DNA from: Dehalococcoidia bacterium
Lineage (GTDB): Bacteria > Chloroflexota > Dehalococcoidia > SM23-28-2 > HRBIN24
Direction: 5' to 3'
DNA: 64,000 nt
Assembly: GCA_025062275.1 (NCBI GenBank)
Contig: JANXAP010000040.1
Coordinates: forward strand, 1 to 64,000
Below the pieces are notes generated by a model that ran no database searches, was not told where the DNA came from, and saw only the letters and a list, made by a program, of their open reading frames with translations. The position numbers and the translations under genes are program-made. Shown in pieces: positions 1 through 8,846 of this stretch (positions within the stretch are counted from its first letter, which is position 1; the number at the start of each line of letters is the position of its first letter).

Positions 1-36
1 ACGCTCCAGCACGTAACGACGCTCAGACGACTGCAT
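1..36 (-). CDS. 5' end of a divergent gene, product unknown (partial)
   Basis: An open frame starts at ATG (36-34) and runs off the left edge; only the first 12 codons are visible (MQSSERRYVLER). A GGAGG lies about 10 bases upstream on this strand, and a -10-like TATACT sits at 90-95, so a real start is plausible. Too little is present to name a product. It is divergent from the CoA-transferase gene to its right. Confidence 0.45.
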   Translation of the reverse strand, partial: MQSSERRYVLER

Positions 37-69
37 GGGCCATGACCTCCACCAGCTTCAAGGCTTCCC

Positions 70-117
70 TTGCCTCAGGGACGCATCACAGTATAACATG
101 TTCAACACCAACCACAA
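70..117. promoter_or_regulatory. Divergent promoter pair
   Basis: On the plus strand TTGCCT (70-75) and TATAAC (92-97) are 16 bases apart and point to the CoA-transferase gene. On the minus strand TTGTGG (117-112) and TATACT (95-90) are 16 bases apart and point to the gene running off the left edge. The -10 boxes overlap, so the two promoters could compete. Seen by eye only. Confidence 0.4.
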
Positions 118-134
118 GGACGCCCAACAGCAAC

Positions 135-1286
135 GTGCACCAGGAGCAATATCTCAGCCTCGCCCTGTCCGACGTGCTGGTGCTGGAGCTGAGCCGCACC
201 TGGGCGGCGGCCTTCGCCGGCCGTCTGCTGGCCGATGCCGGCGCCGCCGTGCTGCTGGTGGAGCCTCCCGACGGCCATCCCCTTCGCCACGAGGGGCCTT
301 TCCCTCAGGACCGGCCTCACCCCGAGGCGTCGGCGCCCCACCTGTTCGTCAACGCCGGCAAGCGCTCCCTGGCCCTGGAGCTGCCCGCCCAGGCCCACCG
401 TCTGCTGGCCCTCCTGCGACAGGCCCACGCCTTCGTGACGGATGTGCCGGCCGAGGAGCTGGACTCCATGGGCCTCTCCTGGCAGCGCCTGCACCAGGAG
501 AACCACCGCCTGGTGATGACCCGGGTCACCCCCTTCGGCGATACCGGCCCTTACCGTCGCTATCAGGGCACCAACCTGGTCTGCCTGGCCCTTGGGGGGC
601 AGATGAAGATCACCGGCGACCCGGGGCTGCCGCCCCTCAGCAATGCCGGCGCTCAGGCCGAGTACCAGGGGGGGCTGGCCGCCTTCGCCGGCACCGTGGC
701 CAACCTGCTGCTGGCCGAGGAGACAGGGGAGGGCGACTACCTGGACCTGTCCATCCAGGACGTGGTGGCCAACAACCTGGAGGGGCGCAGCCTGACCTTC
801 AACCTGGGGGTCATGGCCCAACGCTCAGGCCTCTGCCCCTCGGCCGTCTACGGCGTATACCCCTGCGCCGACGGCTGGGTGTTCGTCAACGCCGTTTCCC
901 CCTCCCTCTGGGAGAGGCTCAAGGCGGCCATAGGCCTGCCCGAGCTGGAAGACCCCCGCTTCGGCAGCCAGGCGAGCCGCCTGGCCCACAACGACGAGCT
1001 GCAGGCCATCATAGCCTCCTGGACCGTCAGCATGAGCAGTGACGAGCTGCGGCGGCTCATGCGTCAGGGCTACCCCCTGACGGTGGCCGAGACGGTTCCC
1101 TCCCTTCTGGAAGGGGAGCAATGGCGGCAGCGCTGCTACGTGCACCGCGTCCGCCACCCCGCGGCCGGCGAGGTGCCGGTGCTGGGACCCCTGTGGGAGC
1201 ACCCGCCCGGGTGGTCGCCCGCCCCCGCCCCGCTTCTGGGGGAAGCCAACCGGGAGTTGCTGGGAGAGCCCGTTCAGGAGGGATGA
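135..1286 (+). CDS. CaiB/BaiF family III CoA-transferase
   Basis: Predicted family III CoA-transferase of about 383 residues, which moves CoA between carboxylic acids. The N-terminus has the family pattern VLELSRTWAAAFAGRLLADA followed by VEPP, and the position of the catalytic Asp in characterised members is kept in LDLSIQD. I prefer the GTG at 135 to an ATG at 42 because the likely promoter (70-97) lies between them and residues before 135 look unlike the family; the Shine-Dalgarno is weak. The stop overlaps an ATG, and the next gene is a paralogue, so the two are probably co-expressed and may form a heteromer. The substrate cannot be told. Confidence 0.8.
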   Translation: MHQEQYLSLALSDVLVLELSRTWAAAFAGRLLADAGAAVLLVEPPDGHPLRHEGPFPQDRPHPEASAPHLFVNAGKRSLALELPAQAHRLLALLRQAHAFVTDVPAEELDSMGLSWQRLHQENHRLVMTRVTPFGDTGPYRRYQGTNLVCLALGGQMKITGDPGLPPLSNAGAQAEYQGGLAAFAGTVANLLLAEETGEGDYLDLSIQDVVANNLEGRSLTFNLGVMAQRSGLCPSAVYGVYPCADGWVFVNAVSPSLWERLKAAIGLPELEDPRFGSQASRLAHNDELQAIIASWTVSMSSDELRRLMRQGYPLTVAETVPSLLEGEQWRQRCYVHRVRHPAAGEVPVLGPLWEHPPGWSPAPAPLLGEANRELLGEPVQEG

Positions 1287-1291
1287 GGGCC

Positions 1292-2581
1292 ATGGACTGG
1301 CGCACGGGCAGGCTACCCCTAAAGGGGCTGCTGGTGGTGGACTGGTCCGTCTTCTGGGCCGGGGCCTACCTGGGCATGATGCTGCACGACCTGGGCGCCC
1401 AGGTGGTGAAGGTGGAGTCTCCCTACAACTGGGACCCGATGCGCACCATCCTGGACGTCAACCCTGGGGCCAGGGGCGCTCAGCAGGCCCTCCCTCCCGA
1501 GGAACGATGCAACCTCAACCAGCACTTCAACGAGTGGAACCGCGGCAAGCTCTCACTGGCCGTGGCCCTGGAGAGGGAGGAGGGGCGCAGGGTCCTGCTG
1601 GACCTGCTGGCCAGGGCCGATATCTTCATCGAGAACCACCGCCCCCACGTCAAGGAGAAGCTGGGCATCGCCTACGAGGACGTAAGGAAGGTGAAGCCCG
1701 ACATCGTCTACCTGTCCATTTCGGGCTTCGGGCAGGACGGCCCCGAGCGGGACGCCCTGGCCCTCGGCAGCCCGGTGGAGCTGGCCAGCGGCCTCTTCTC
1801 CCTCAATGGCTATCACGGCCAGGCCACCCCAGCCAAGACAGGCTTCAGCTACGCCGACCCGGTCTCCGCCCTGGTGGCCCTGGGGGCCATCCTGCTGGCC
1901 CTGCGCCAGCGGCGCCGCACAGGCAAGGGCCGCTTCATCGACATCGCCATGCGGGACGCCCTGTCCTTCGGCATCGGCAGCGCCTTTGTGGACTGGGCCC
2001 TCAACGGACGGGAGCGGCCCCGCCTCGGGAACCGCCACCCCTCCTACGCTCCCCAGGGCGTCTACCGCGCCTACGGCGCCGACGAGTGGATAGCCATAAG
2101 CGTCCGCAACGACCAGGAATGGCAGGCCCTGGTGCGGCTCATGGGGAACCCCGATTGGGCCACCGACCCCGAGCTGGCCACGGTCGAGGGGCGACGCCGC
2201 CACCACGACCTCATCGACCAGCACCTGGAGCGCTGGACGTCCCAGCACTGCGCCCGCGCCCTGGAGGCGGCCCTACAGGAGGCGGGCGTCCCGGCCGGCG
2301 CCGTCCTGGACTACCGCCAGCTCAGGTTCGACCCCCAGCTCAACGCCCGCGGCATGACGCAGGAGGTGCAGCACCCTCTCTTCGGGACCGAGGTCAGGAC
2401 CAGGTCCCTCTGGCAGAGGGGGCCCTGCTCCCAGCCCATCGAGCGCCCGGCCCCCTGCTTCGGTCAGCACAACCGCTATGTCCTGAGGGAGATCCTGGGC
2501 TACAGCGAGCAGGACATCCAGCGGCTGGAGGAGCAGGGCATCATCGCCTCCTCCATTCACCCATCCCCCCAGCACGACTGA
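1292..2581 (+). CDS. CaiB/BaiF family III CoA-transferase, second paralogue
   Basis: About 429 residues. The N-terminus carries LKGLLVVDWSVFWAGAYLG and an intact VKVESP motif; the catalytic-Asp region reads IDIAMRDALSFG. Two starts compete: ATG 1283, which overlaps the previous stop, and ATG 1292, which sits 9 bases after AGGAGGG (1276-1282). I chose 1292 because its ribosome-binding spacing is normal. It forms a pair with the preceding CoA-transferase and ends 10 bases before a convergent acyl-CoA dehydrogenase. The pair probably activates a carboxylic acid for beta-oxidation-like breakdown; that is inference from neighbours. Confidence 0.8.
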   Translation: MDWRTGRLPLKGLLVVDWSVFWAGAYLGMMLHDLGAQVVKVESPYNWDPMRTILDVNPGARGAQQALPPEERCNLNQHFNEWNRGKLSLAVALEREEGRRVLLDLLARADIFIENHRPHVKEKLGIAYEDVRKVKPDIVYLSISGFGQDGPERDALALGSPVELASGLFSLNGYHGQATPAKTGFSYADPVSALVALGAILLALRQRRRTGKGRFIDIAMRDALSFGIGSAFVDWALNGRERPRLGNRHPSYAPQGVYRAYGADEWIAISVRNDQEWQALVRLMGNPDWATDPELATVEGRRRHHDLIDQHLERWTSQHCARALEAALQEAGVPAGAVLDYRQLRFDPQLNARGMTQEVQHPLFGTEVRTRSLWQRGPCSQPIERPAPCFGQHNRYVLREILGYSEQDIQRLEEQGIIASSIHPSPQHD

Positions 2582-2591
2582 AGGGTAGGCA

Positions 2592-3767
2592 TCAGGCCCG
2601 CGGCAGGCCCAGGCCCCGCCCGGCGATGACGTTGCGCATGATCTCGGAGGTGCCCCCGCCTATGGTGGAGGCCACGCTCAGCAGGTAGTTGCGCTCCACC
2701 CTGCCCTTCAGCCTGGCCCACTTGCTCCTGGGGTGGAGCTGGCCATAAAGCCCCAGCAGTTCCATGCCCGTCCTGGCCAGCCGCTGGTCGAGCTCCGACG
2801 AGTAGAGCTTGGCCACCGATGCCTCGTAGTTGGGTATCTGCCCCGCCTGCTGCATGGAGGCCACCCGGTAGGACAGGTAGCGGCCCACCTCCACCTCGAT
2901 GGCCATCTCCGCCAGGCGGGCGCGCACCTGGGGCCTGCCGTCGGCCACCCGCTCCTGGCGGGCGAACTGGACCAGGTCGTCCAGCAAGCGCTGCGCCCTC
3001 GCCACGCCGGAGATGGAGGACCGCTCGAAGTCCAGGGCCACCGCCACCTGGTACCAGCCACGGTTGACCTCCCCCACCAGGTAGTCGCGGGGGATGCGCA
3101 CGTTGTCGAAGAAGACCTGGTTGAAGCCGTGTTCGCCGGCCATGTTGATGAGGGGCTGGATGGTGATGCCCGGAGCGTCCATGGGCACCACGAAGGTGCT
3201 GATACCCTTGTGCTTGGGAGCGTCGGGGTCGGTGCGGGCCGCCAGCCATCCCCAGTGGGCCTGGTGGGCCAGGGACGTCCATATCTTCTGGCCGTTGATG
3301 ACCCAATAGTCCCCCTCCAGGACGGCGCGGGTCTGCAAAGCGGCCAGGTCGGAACCGGCGCCCGGCTCAGAATAAAGGGTGCACCAGATCTCCTCGCCCG
3401 AGGCGATCTTGGGCAGAAAGCGCCTCTTCTGCTCCTCCGTCCCGTACAGCATCAGGGCCGGCCCCACCCAGGCGACGCCCATGTTGAAGCCGGTGGGGGC
3501 GCGACGGTAGGCCATCTCCTCGTTGTAGATGACCTGCTGCATCACGGTGGCGCCGAGGCCGCCGTATTCGGGAGGCCAGGGCAGGGCTAGCCAGCGCCGC
3601 TGCGCCAGCTTGCGCTGAAAGGCACGGGCGAACTCCGACAGCCCTCCTATGCCTTCCTCCGTCTCGGTGTCGAACTGGTCCTCCCAGTTGGGGGGCAGCT
3701 CTGCGTCCAGGAACTGCCGCACCTCCCTCCGGAAGGCCTCCTCCTCAGCGGTGAACCTGAAGTCCAT
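2592..3767 (-). CDS. Acyl-CoA dehydrogenase
   Basis: A 391-residue flavoprotein of the acyl-CoA dehydrogenase superfamily that inserts a double bond next to a CoA thioester and passes electrons to an electron-transfer flavoprotein. Visible family signs are an N-terminal helical domain, the beta-domain stretch TLYSEPGAGSDLA with NGQKIWTS, and the C-terminal GGGTSEIMRNVIAGR near the FAD adenine site. ATG 3767 follows a GAGGAGG site. It stands alone on the minus strand, convergent with the two CoA-transferases, which fits a shared acyl-CoA pathway. Substrate class is not resolvable. Confidence 0.88.
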   Translation of the reverse strand: MDFRFTAEEEAFRREVRQFLDAELPPNWEDQFDTETEEGIGGLSEFARAFQRKLAQRRWLALPWPPEYGGLGATVMQQVIYNEEMAYRRAPTGFNMGVAWVGPALMLYGTEEQKRRFLPKIASGEEIWCTLYSEPGAGSDLAALQTRAVLEGDYWVINGQKIWTSLAHQAHWGWLAARTDPDAPKHKGISTFVVPMDAPGITIQPLINMAGEHGFNQVFFDNVRIPRDYLVGEVNRGWYQVAVALDFERSSISGVARAQRLLDDLVQFARQERVADGRPQVRARLAEMAIEVEVGRYLSYRVASMQQAGQIPNYEASVAKLYSSELDQRLARTGMELLGLYGQLHPRSKWARLKGRVERNYLLSVASTIGGGTSEIMRNVIAGRGLGLPRA

Positions 3768-3977
3768 GACCCCTCCTCGCTACGACTTTGTCCGGTGGTT
3801 CCCCAAAGGGATGGGACTCCGCGTTCGCGGGCCTGCGGCCCGAGAGACGAAGCGCCTCGCCACGGCCCTGCCGACCCCCACGGCCGGGCCAGCGGGAAGG
3901 CCAGAGGGCAGCCCCATCGCGGCCGCTGCCGAGCCAGCACGGAGTCGGACACGGGCCGCCCGTCCATCCCCATCGTC
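3768..3977. other. Intergenic stretch without recognised features
   Basis: About 210 bases between the acyl-CoA dehydrogenase and the DsbA-like gene. Apart from the ribosome-binding site of the dehydrogenase, I see no gene, RNA, clear terminator or repeat. It is GC-rich, like its surroundings. Confidence 0.5.
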
Positions 3978-4691
3978 TCAGCCACCCCGCGACCGCTCGA
4001 GCAGCCGTCGGGCCACGTCCACGAAGACGCCGTATTCCTGAGCGCCTACCAGGGCGAAGAGGCCCTCGCCGAAGATGAACGTGGGCACTCCGGCGATGGC
4101 CTGCCCTCGCGCCCAGGCCTCGCGGCGCTCCATCTCCTGGCGGTAGGTGCCTTCCTCCAGCGCCTGCGCCAGGGCCGACGGGTCCAGCCCACAGCCCTCG
4201 GCCAGCCTGCAGAGGACATCGATATCTCCGATGTCCTCTCCCCTTTCCCAGTAGGCCTGGTAGATGGCCCGGTGTAGCTCCTGGCCCCTGCCCCGGGATG
4301 CCGCGAAGAGGGTCGCCTGATGGGCCAGGCGGGTATTGTAGAGCCGTTCCGGCACCCGGAAGGGTATGCCCTCGTTTTCGGCCTGCTCCCGAAGCCGCTC
4401 GTAATGCTGCTTGGGATAGCGACGTCCCAGCACCATCTCCCGTGGCAGCCCGCCGGGGGGCAGGTGGGGCATCAGCTGATAGGGCCAGGGCTCCAGGACG
4501 AGGGGCAACTCCCTGGCCGCCCGCTCGGCCCGGGCCAGTCCGATGTAGCACCAGGGGCAGATGTAGTCGGCGATTATGCGCACCGGAAGGGCAGCAGCGG
4601 TCGGGCGTTCCCGGGGCTGGGAATGCCCGCTGTCCGGCGACCTCCGGGCCTCGGCCTCCTCCCCGTAGGGCGTCTGCGAGACGGAGTCCAT
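3978..4691 (-). CDS. DsbA/FrnE-like thioredoxin-fold oxidoreductase
   Basis: About 237 residues with a DsbA/FrnE-like fold. The redox motif CPWC is in DYICPWCYIGLARAERA near residue 50, the helical insert follows, and the cis-proline loop is GVPTFIFGEGLFALVGAQ near the C-terminus. FrnE-type proteins are cytoplasmic and act in thiol-disulfide exchange or related isomerisation; no signal peptide is visible here. I start it at ATG 4691 because a TATAAT lies 10 bases upstream, which would put more upstream start codons inside the promoter. It is divergent from the molybdenum hydroxylase operon. The substrate is unknown. Confidence 0.75.
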   Translation of the reverse strand: MDSVSQTPYGEEAEARRSPDSGHSQPRERPTAAALPVRIIADYICPWCYIGLARAERAARELPLVLEPWPYQLMPHLPPGGLPREMVLGRRYPKQHYERLREQAENEGIPFRVPERLYNTRLAHQATLFAASRGRGQELHRAIYQAYWERGEDIGDIDVLCRLAEGCGLDPSALAQALEEGTYRQEMERREAWARGQAIAGVPTFIFGEGLFALVGAQEYGVFVDVARRLLERSRGG

Positions 4692-4701
4692 AGTCAGCGC
4701 C

Positions 4702-4707
4702 ATTATA
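4702..4707 (-). promoter_or_regulatory. -10 box, near-leaderless start
   Basis: TATAAT on the minus strand lies 10 bases before the ATG at 4691, so the mRNA leader would be only a few bases long. No good -35 box is visible. Confidence 0.4.
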
Positions 4708-4729
4708 GCGCCATCCAGGCCCCTCGCCA

Positions 4730-4758
4730 TTGCTGGCGGGGGCCGCCTGGGCTAGAAT
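4730..4758 (+). promoter_or_regulatory. Promoter of the molybdenum hydroxylase operon
   Basis: TTGCTG (4730-4735) and TAGAAT (4753-4758) are separated by 17 bases, close to the housekeeping sigma consensus. Transcription would start near 4765, about 30 bases before the ATG at 4794. Confidence 0.6.
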
Positions 4759-4793
4759 TTTCCCGTGAACGTCAGGTTGCGGGTGCCAGGCCC

Positions 4794-5678
4794 ATGAGGC
4801 CCTTCGCCCACTTCGCCCCCGGGAGCCTCGACGAGGCTGTGGAAATCTTTCGACGCGAGGGCGAAGGGGGCCGGCCCCTGGCCGGCGGCACCGACCTGGT
4901 GGTCCAGCTCAAGGAGGGCGGCCACAAGTTCCCCTATCCCCGCTACCTGGTCTCCCTGCGACGGCTGCCCGAGCTGAGGGCGCTGGAGTGGCGCGACGGC
5001 CAGGGGCTGCTCCTGGGGGCTGGCCTCACCATGGCCGAGGTGGCCAGGGCGGAGGCGGTGCGTGGGCGCTACTCCGCCCTGGCCGATGGGGCCGGGCTGG
5101 TGGGGTCCCTCCAGACCATGAACATGGCCACCGTGGGCGGCAACGTCTGCAACGCCGCCCCCTCGGCCGACACCGCCCCGCCCCTGCTGGCCCTGGAGGC
5201 CAGCGCCCGCATCGTGGGTCCGGAGGGGGAGCGGCTGGTGCCCCTGGAGGAGTTCTGGCTGGGGCCGGGCCAGACAGCCCTCCGCCACGGCGAGGTGCTG
5301 GTGGAGTTCCTGCTGCCGCCGCCCATGCCCCGCAGCGCCTCCATCTATCGTCGGCACACGCCCCGCCAGCAGATGGATATCGCCGTGGTGGGGGTGGCCG
5401 TGGCCGTAGCCCTCGACGAAGCCGGCCGGACGTTGCGGAAGGTGCGCATCGCCCTGGGGGCGGTGGCGCCCACGCCCGTGCGAGCGCGGCGGGCCGAGGC
5501 CGCCCTGGAGGGCCAGGCCCCCACCGACGAGGCCATCGCCCGCGCAGCCGCCTTGGCCCGGGAGGAGGCGCGCCCCATCTCCGACCTGCGCGGCTCGGCC
5601 TCCTTCCGCCGCCACCTGGTGGGGGTCATGACGGAGCGCCTGCTGAGGGAGGCCATCGAGAGGGCCAGGAGGGGCTAG
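4794..5678 (+). CDS. Molybdenum hydroxylase FAD-binding subunit (CoxM type)
   Basis: About 294 residues; the medium, FAD-carrying subunit of a xanthine dehydrogenase/CO dehydrogenase-type hydroxylase. The FAD-binding loops are visible as LAGGTDLVVQLK near residue 35 and ATVGGNVCNAAPSADTAPPL near residue 110, in the family order. It passes electrons from the iron-sulfur subunit to an acceptor. The gene is followed after 2 bases by the small subunit and then the large subunit, so the three make one complex. The ATG at 4794 fits the start of the fold (MRPFAHFAPGSLDEA). Confidence 0.88.
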   Translation: MRPFAHFAPGSLDEAVEIFRREGEGGRPLAGGTDLVVQLKEGGHKFPYPRYLVSLRRLPELRALEWRDGQGLLLGAGLTMAEVARAEAVRGRYSALADGAGLVGSLQTMNMATVGGNVCNAAPSADTAPPLLALEASARIVGPEGERLVPLEEFWLGPGQTALRHGEVLVEFLLPPPMPRSASIYRRHTPRQQMDIAVVGVAVAVALDEAGRTLRKVRIALGAVAPTPVRARRAEAALEGQAPTDEAIARAAALAREEARPISDLRGSASFRRHLVGVMTERLLREAIERARRG

Positions 5679-5680
5679 CC

Positions 5681-6169
5681 ATGCCCAAGCGCGTCATCTC
5701 CCTCACCGTCAACGGCTCCTCCTACGAGGTGGCGGTGGAGCCCTGGTGGACCCTGCTCTACACCGTGCGCGAGGAGCTGGGGCTCACCGGCAGCAAGGAG
5801 GGCTGCGGCACCGGCGACTGCGGGGCCTGCTCCATGCTCCTGGACGGCCGCCTGGTCACGTCCTGCATCGTGCTGGCGGTGGAGGCCGACGGCTGCCAGG
5901 TGACCACCATAGAGGGCCTGGCCCAGGGAGGACAGCTTCACCCGGTGCAGCAGGCCTTCGTGGAGAAGGGGGCTGTCCAGTGCGGCTACTGCATCCCCGG
6001 CATGGTCATGGCCGCCTACGACCTGCTGCGCCGCAACCCCAGGCCGACGCTGGAGGACGTGCGCCTGGGGCTGGCAGGCAACCTGTGTCGCTGCACCGGC
6101 TACACCAAGATATACGAGGCCGTCCTGGCCGCCGCCGAGCGGCTGAGGGGCGACGGAGGGAAGGGGTAA
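5681..6169 (+). CDS. Molybdenum hydroxylase [2Fe-2S] subunit (CoxS type)
   Basis: 162 residues. Two [2Fe-2S] domains can be read: a plant-ferredoxin-like one with GCGTGDCGACSMLLDG, and a C-terminal helical one with CGYCIPGMVMAA and CRCTGYTKI. It shuttles electrons from the molybdenum site in the large subunit to FAD in the medium subunit. The length is normal for the family and all eight cluster cysteines appear to be present. It sits between the medium and large subunit genes with 2- and 3-base gaps, so it is translated from the same message. Confidence 0.92.
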   Translation: MPKRVISLTVNGSSYEVAVEPWWTLLYTVREELGLTGSKEGCGTGDCGACSMLLDGRLVTSCIVLAVEADGCQVTTIEGLAQGGQLHPVQQAFVEKGAVQCGYCIPGMVMAAYDLLRRNPRPTLEDVRLGLAGNLCRCTGYTKIYEAVLAAAERLRGDGGKG

Positions 6170-6172
6170 GCC

Positions 6173-8473
6173 ATGGCGCGAGAGACCACCGCGCGGCCCC
6201 AGTTCCGACACGTGGGCAGGCCCGTGGACCGCATCGACGCCACGGGCAAGGTGACGGGAAAGACAGTCTACGGCGACGACCTGCGCCTGCCGCGGCTGCT
6301 GCACGTCAAGCTGGTGCACGCGCCGCTGGCCCACGCCCGCATCCGCCGCATCGATGCCTCCAAGGCCCTGGCGGTGCCAGGGGTGGAGGCGGTCATCACC
6401 GCCGCCGACCTCCCGCCCCACCACGTCAACCCCGACGCCCGCGCCCAGGTGCTGCTGGCCCGCGACGAGGTGCTCTTCTACGGCCAGCCGGTGGCGGCGG
6501 TGCTGGCCCGCGACCCCTACACTGCCGCCTACGCCCGCGACCTGGTGGAGGTGGAGTACGAGGAGCTGCCGGCGGTGGTGGACCCCCTGGAGGCCATGCG
6601 CGAGGACGCCCCCCTGGCCCGAACGGCCGCCATACGAGAGGCCGACCGCTCCGAGGAGCAGGGTCACATCACCGTGGAGGCGGAGCAGCAGCAGGCCCAG
6701 TCGCGCCCCAGCAACGTCTCCTCCACCATCACCTTCCGCCGGGGGGACGTGGAGGCGGGCTTCGCCGAGGCCGACGCGGTGGTGGAGGGCACCTGGCGCT
6801 CGGCCATGGTGCACCAGTCCTACATCGAGCCCCACGTCATCGTCGCCGACTACGATGCCAGCGGCGAGCTGAGCATCTGGTCCAGCACCCAGGCGCCCTT
6901 CCACGTGCGCCACGAGGTGGCCCGCACCCTGGGCCTGCCCGAGGCGCGGGTCCGGGTGACGGCCACCGAGGTGGGGGGCGGCTTCGGCGGCAAGATATAC
7001 CTCTACGAGGCGCTGGTGGCAGCCCTGGCCATGGCCGTGCGCCGCCCCGTGAAGCTGGCCATGAGCCGACGGGAGGACATGCTGGCCGCCACCCCCTCCC
7101 CCCAGGCCGTCGTCCAGCTCAAGGCGGGTATGAAGGCCGACGGCACCCTGGTGGCCCTCCAGGCGCGGGTCATCTACGACGCGGGCGCCTTCCCCGGGGC
7201 GCCGGTGCTGCCGGGCTGCCTGCTCATCGGCGGCTCCTACAAGTGCCCCAACCTGGACATCCAGGGCTTCGAGGTGCTGACCAACAAGGTGAGCGTGGGT
7301 GCCCTGAGGGCGCCCGGCGCCCCCCATGTGGCCTTCGCCCTGGAGAGCGCCATGGACATGCTGGCCCAGCGGCTGGAGCTGGACCCCCTGGAGGTGCGCC
7401 TCAAGAACGCCGTCGAGAAGGGCGACCCCCTGCCCAGCGGCCAGCCCTATCCGGCCATCGGCCTCAGGGAGTGCCTGGAGGCCATCGCCCGCACCGATAT
7501 CTGGCGGGAGCGGCACCGGTCGCGCCAGCGCCCTCACCGGGGCGTGGGGCTGGCCGTGGGCGGCTGGCTTGGCGGCCTGCAGCCCGCCTCGGCCACCGTG
7601 GGCCTCAACGCCGACGGCACCATCAACGTCACCGTCGGCGCGGCCGACATCACCGGCACCAACACCTCCTTCGCCCAGATCGCTGCCGAGGAGCTGAACG
7701 TCCCCCTGGAGATGGTGTCGGTGGTGACGGGCGACACCCGCACCGCCCCCTACGCCGGCATGACCGCCGGCTCCAAGACCACCTACACCGTGGGTCGGGC
7801 GGTGAAGCTGGCGGCCGAGGACGCCCGCCAGCAGATCCTGGCCATCGCCTCCCAGCGCCTGGAGGTGCCGGTCGAGGAGCTGGAGATGGAGGACGGGGTG
7901 GTGCGCGCCAGGGGCCGACCCGACAAGCAGATCACCTTCCGCGAGCTGGGGCGGCTCACCACCGGCTTCGGCGCCCGCTACGCGCCCATCGTCGGTCGGG
8001 GGGCCATCACCGCCCGCCGGCAGGCGCCGGGCTTCACGGCCCAGGTGGCCGAGGTGGAGGTGGACCCCGACACGGGCCAGGTGACGGTGCTGCGCTACGC
8101 CGTGGCCCAGGACGTGGGCTTCGCCATCAACCCCAAGTCGGTGGAGGGCCAGATGCAGGGCGGCTCCGCCCAGGGGCTGGGCATCGCCCTCTTCGAAGAG
8201 ATGGTCTACGACGAGAAGGGTCGGCTGCTGAACCCCAACCTGCTGGACTACCGCCTGCCGACGGCCCGCGACGTGCCGCCCATCGAGGCCGTCATCGTCG
8301 AGGTGCCCTCGGAAGAGGGGCCTTACGGGGCGCGCATAGTAGGGGAGCCGTCCATCGTCCCCGGGCCGGCGGCGGTGGCCAACGCCGTGGCCGATGCCGT
8401 GGGCGCCCGCGTCTTCGAAGCGCCCATCACGCCCGAGCGGGTCCTGCGCGCCCTGGGCAAGCTGCAGGAATAG
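6173..8473 (+). CDS. Molybdenum hydroxylase large, molybdopterin-binding subunit
   Basis: 766 residues; the catalytic subunit that hydroxylates its substrate using water at a molybdenum-cytosine-dinucleotide-type cofactor. Visible motifs include GRPVDRIDATGKVTGK at the start, GGGFGGK in the cofactor-binding region, and the C-terminal GPYGARIVGEPS, where the catalytic Glu lies. The AYxCSFR loop of form I CO dehydrogenase is absent; the matching place reads GSYKCPNLDIQ. This argues against true CO oxidation and for an aromatic, aldehyde or N-heterocycle substrate. That reading is inference; the exact substrate is not visible. Confidence 0.9.
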   Translation: MARETTARPQFRHVGRPVDRIDATGKVTGKTVYGDDLRLPRLLHVKLVHAPLAHARIRRIDASKALAVPGVEAVITAADLPPHHVNPDARAQVLLARDEVLFYGQPVAAVLARDPYTAAYARDLVEVEYEELPAVVDPLEAMREDAPLARTAAIREADRSEEQGHITVEAEQQQAQSRPSNVSSTITFRRGDVEAGFAEADAVVEGTWRSAMVHQSYIEPHVIVADYDASGELSIWSSTQAPFHVRHEVARTLGLPEARVRVTATEVGGGFGGKIYLYEALVAALAMAVRRPVKLAMSRREDMLAATPSPQAVVQLKAGMKADGTLVALQARVIYDAGAFPGAPVLPGCLLIGGSYKCPNLDIQGFEVLTNKVSVGALRAPGAPHVAFALESAMDMLAQRLELDPLEVRLKNAVEKGDPLPSGQPYPAIGLRECLEAIARTDIWRERHRSRQRPHRGVGLAVGGWLGGLQPASATVGLNADGTINVTVGAADITGTNTSFAQIAAEELNVPLEMVSVVTGDTRTAPYAGMTAGSKTTYTVGRAVKLAAEDARQQILAIASQRLEVPVEELEMEDGVVRARGRPDKQITFRELGRLTTGFGARYAPIVGRGAITARRQAPGFTAQVAEVEVDPDTGQVTVLRYAVAQDVGFAINPKSVEGQMQGGSAQGLGIALFEEMVYDEKGRLLNPNLLDYRLPTARDVPPIEAVIVEVPSEEGPYGARIVGEPSIVPGPAAVANAVADAVGARVFEAPITPERVLRALGKLQE

Positions 8474-8483
8474 GGTGACGGAC

Positions 8484-8795
8484 ATGCAGTCCATGGGCAA
8501 CTACGAGGTGCTCTCCCACGTGGAGATGGCCGAGTGCAGCCTGCGCATCCTGCGCCTGCGCCAGGGGGAGCACGTGTCCCCCCATTACCACCGCGAGTGT
8601 GTGCAGATATACACCGTTCTGGAGTCTGAGGTGGAGGTGCAGGTGGGGGAGCGCACTTACCGCCTGCTCCCCTACGAGACGGTGCGGGTGGAGAGGGGGG
8701 TCGTCCACGCCCTGCGGCCGGGAGAGCGCGACGCCCTGGTGCTGAGCCTGTCCATCCCGCCCCTCCAGCGCGAAGACCACCACGTGGTGAGCTAG
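8484..8795 (+). CDS. Small cupin-domain protein
   Basis: About 103 residues with one cupin barrel. The metal-binding motif is recognisable as GEHVSPHYHRECVQIYTVLE, and the second motif near the end has RGVVHALRPGE. A GTG at 8475 is an alternative start three codons earlier. It begins just after the hydroxylase large subunit, so it is probably the last gene of that operon. Cupins of this size bind a metal and a small ligand or isomerise or dioxygenate substrates; its exact role here is unknown. Confidence 0.75.
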   Translation: MQSMGNYEVLSHVEMAECSLRILRLRQGEHVSPHYHRECVQIYTVLESEVEVQVGERTYRLLPYETVRVERGVVHALRPGERDALVLSLSIPPLQREDHHVVS

Positions 8796-8846
8796 CACCC
8801 CCGCGGGGCGCCCGTCCACGTCCGTCCCGGCGCGTGGGCCGCCAGC

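Noticed and set aside
42-134. ATG 42 as the start of the first CoA-transferase
   Set aside because: Residues 1-31 have no family likeness and the probable promoter lies downstream of this ATG.
6173-8473. Aerobic CO dehydrogenase
   Set aside because: The AYxCSFR active-site loop that defines form I CO dehydrogenase is missing, so only the general molybdenum hydroxylase assignment is kept.
5675-8500. A 941-codon minus-strand frame under the molybdenum hydroxylase genes
   Set aside because: It is the antisense shadow of a highly biased GC-rich gene; its His/Gly/Gln-rich translation has no recognisable domain.
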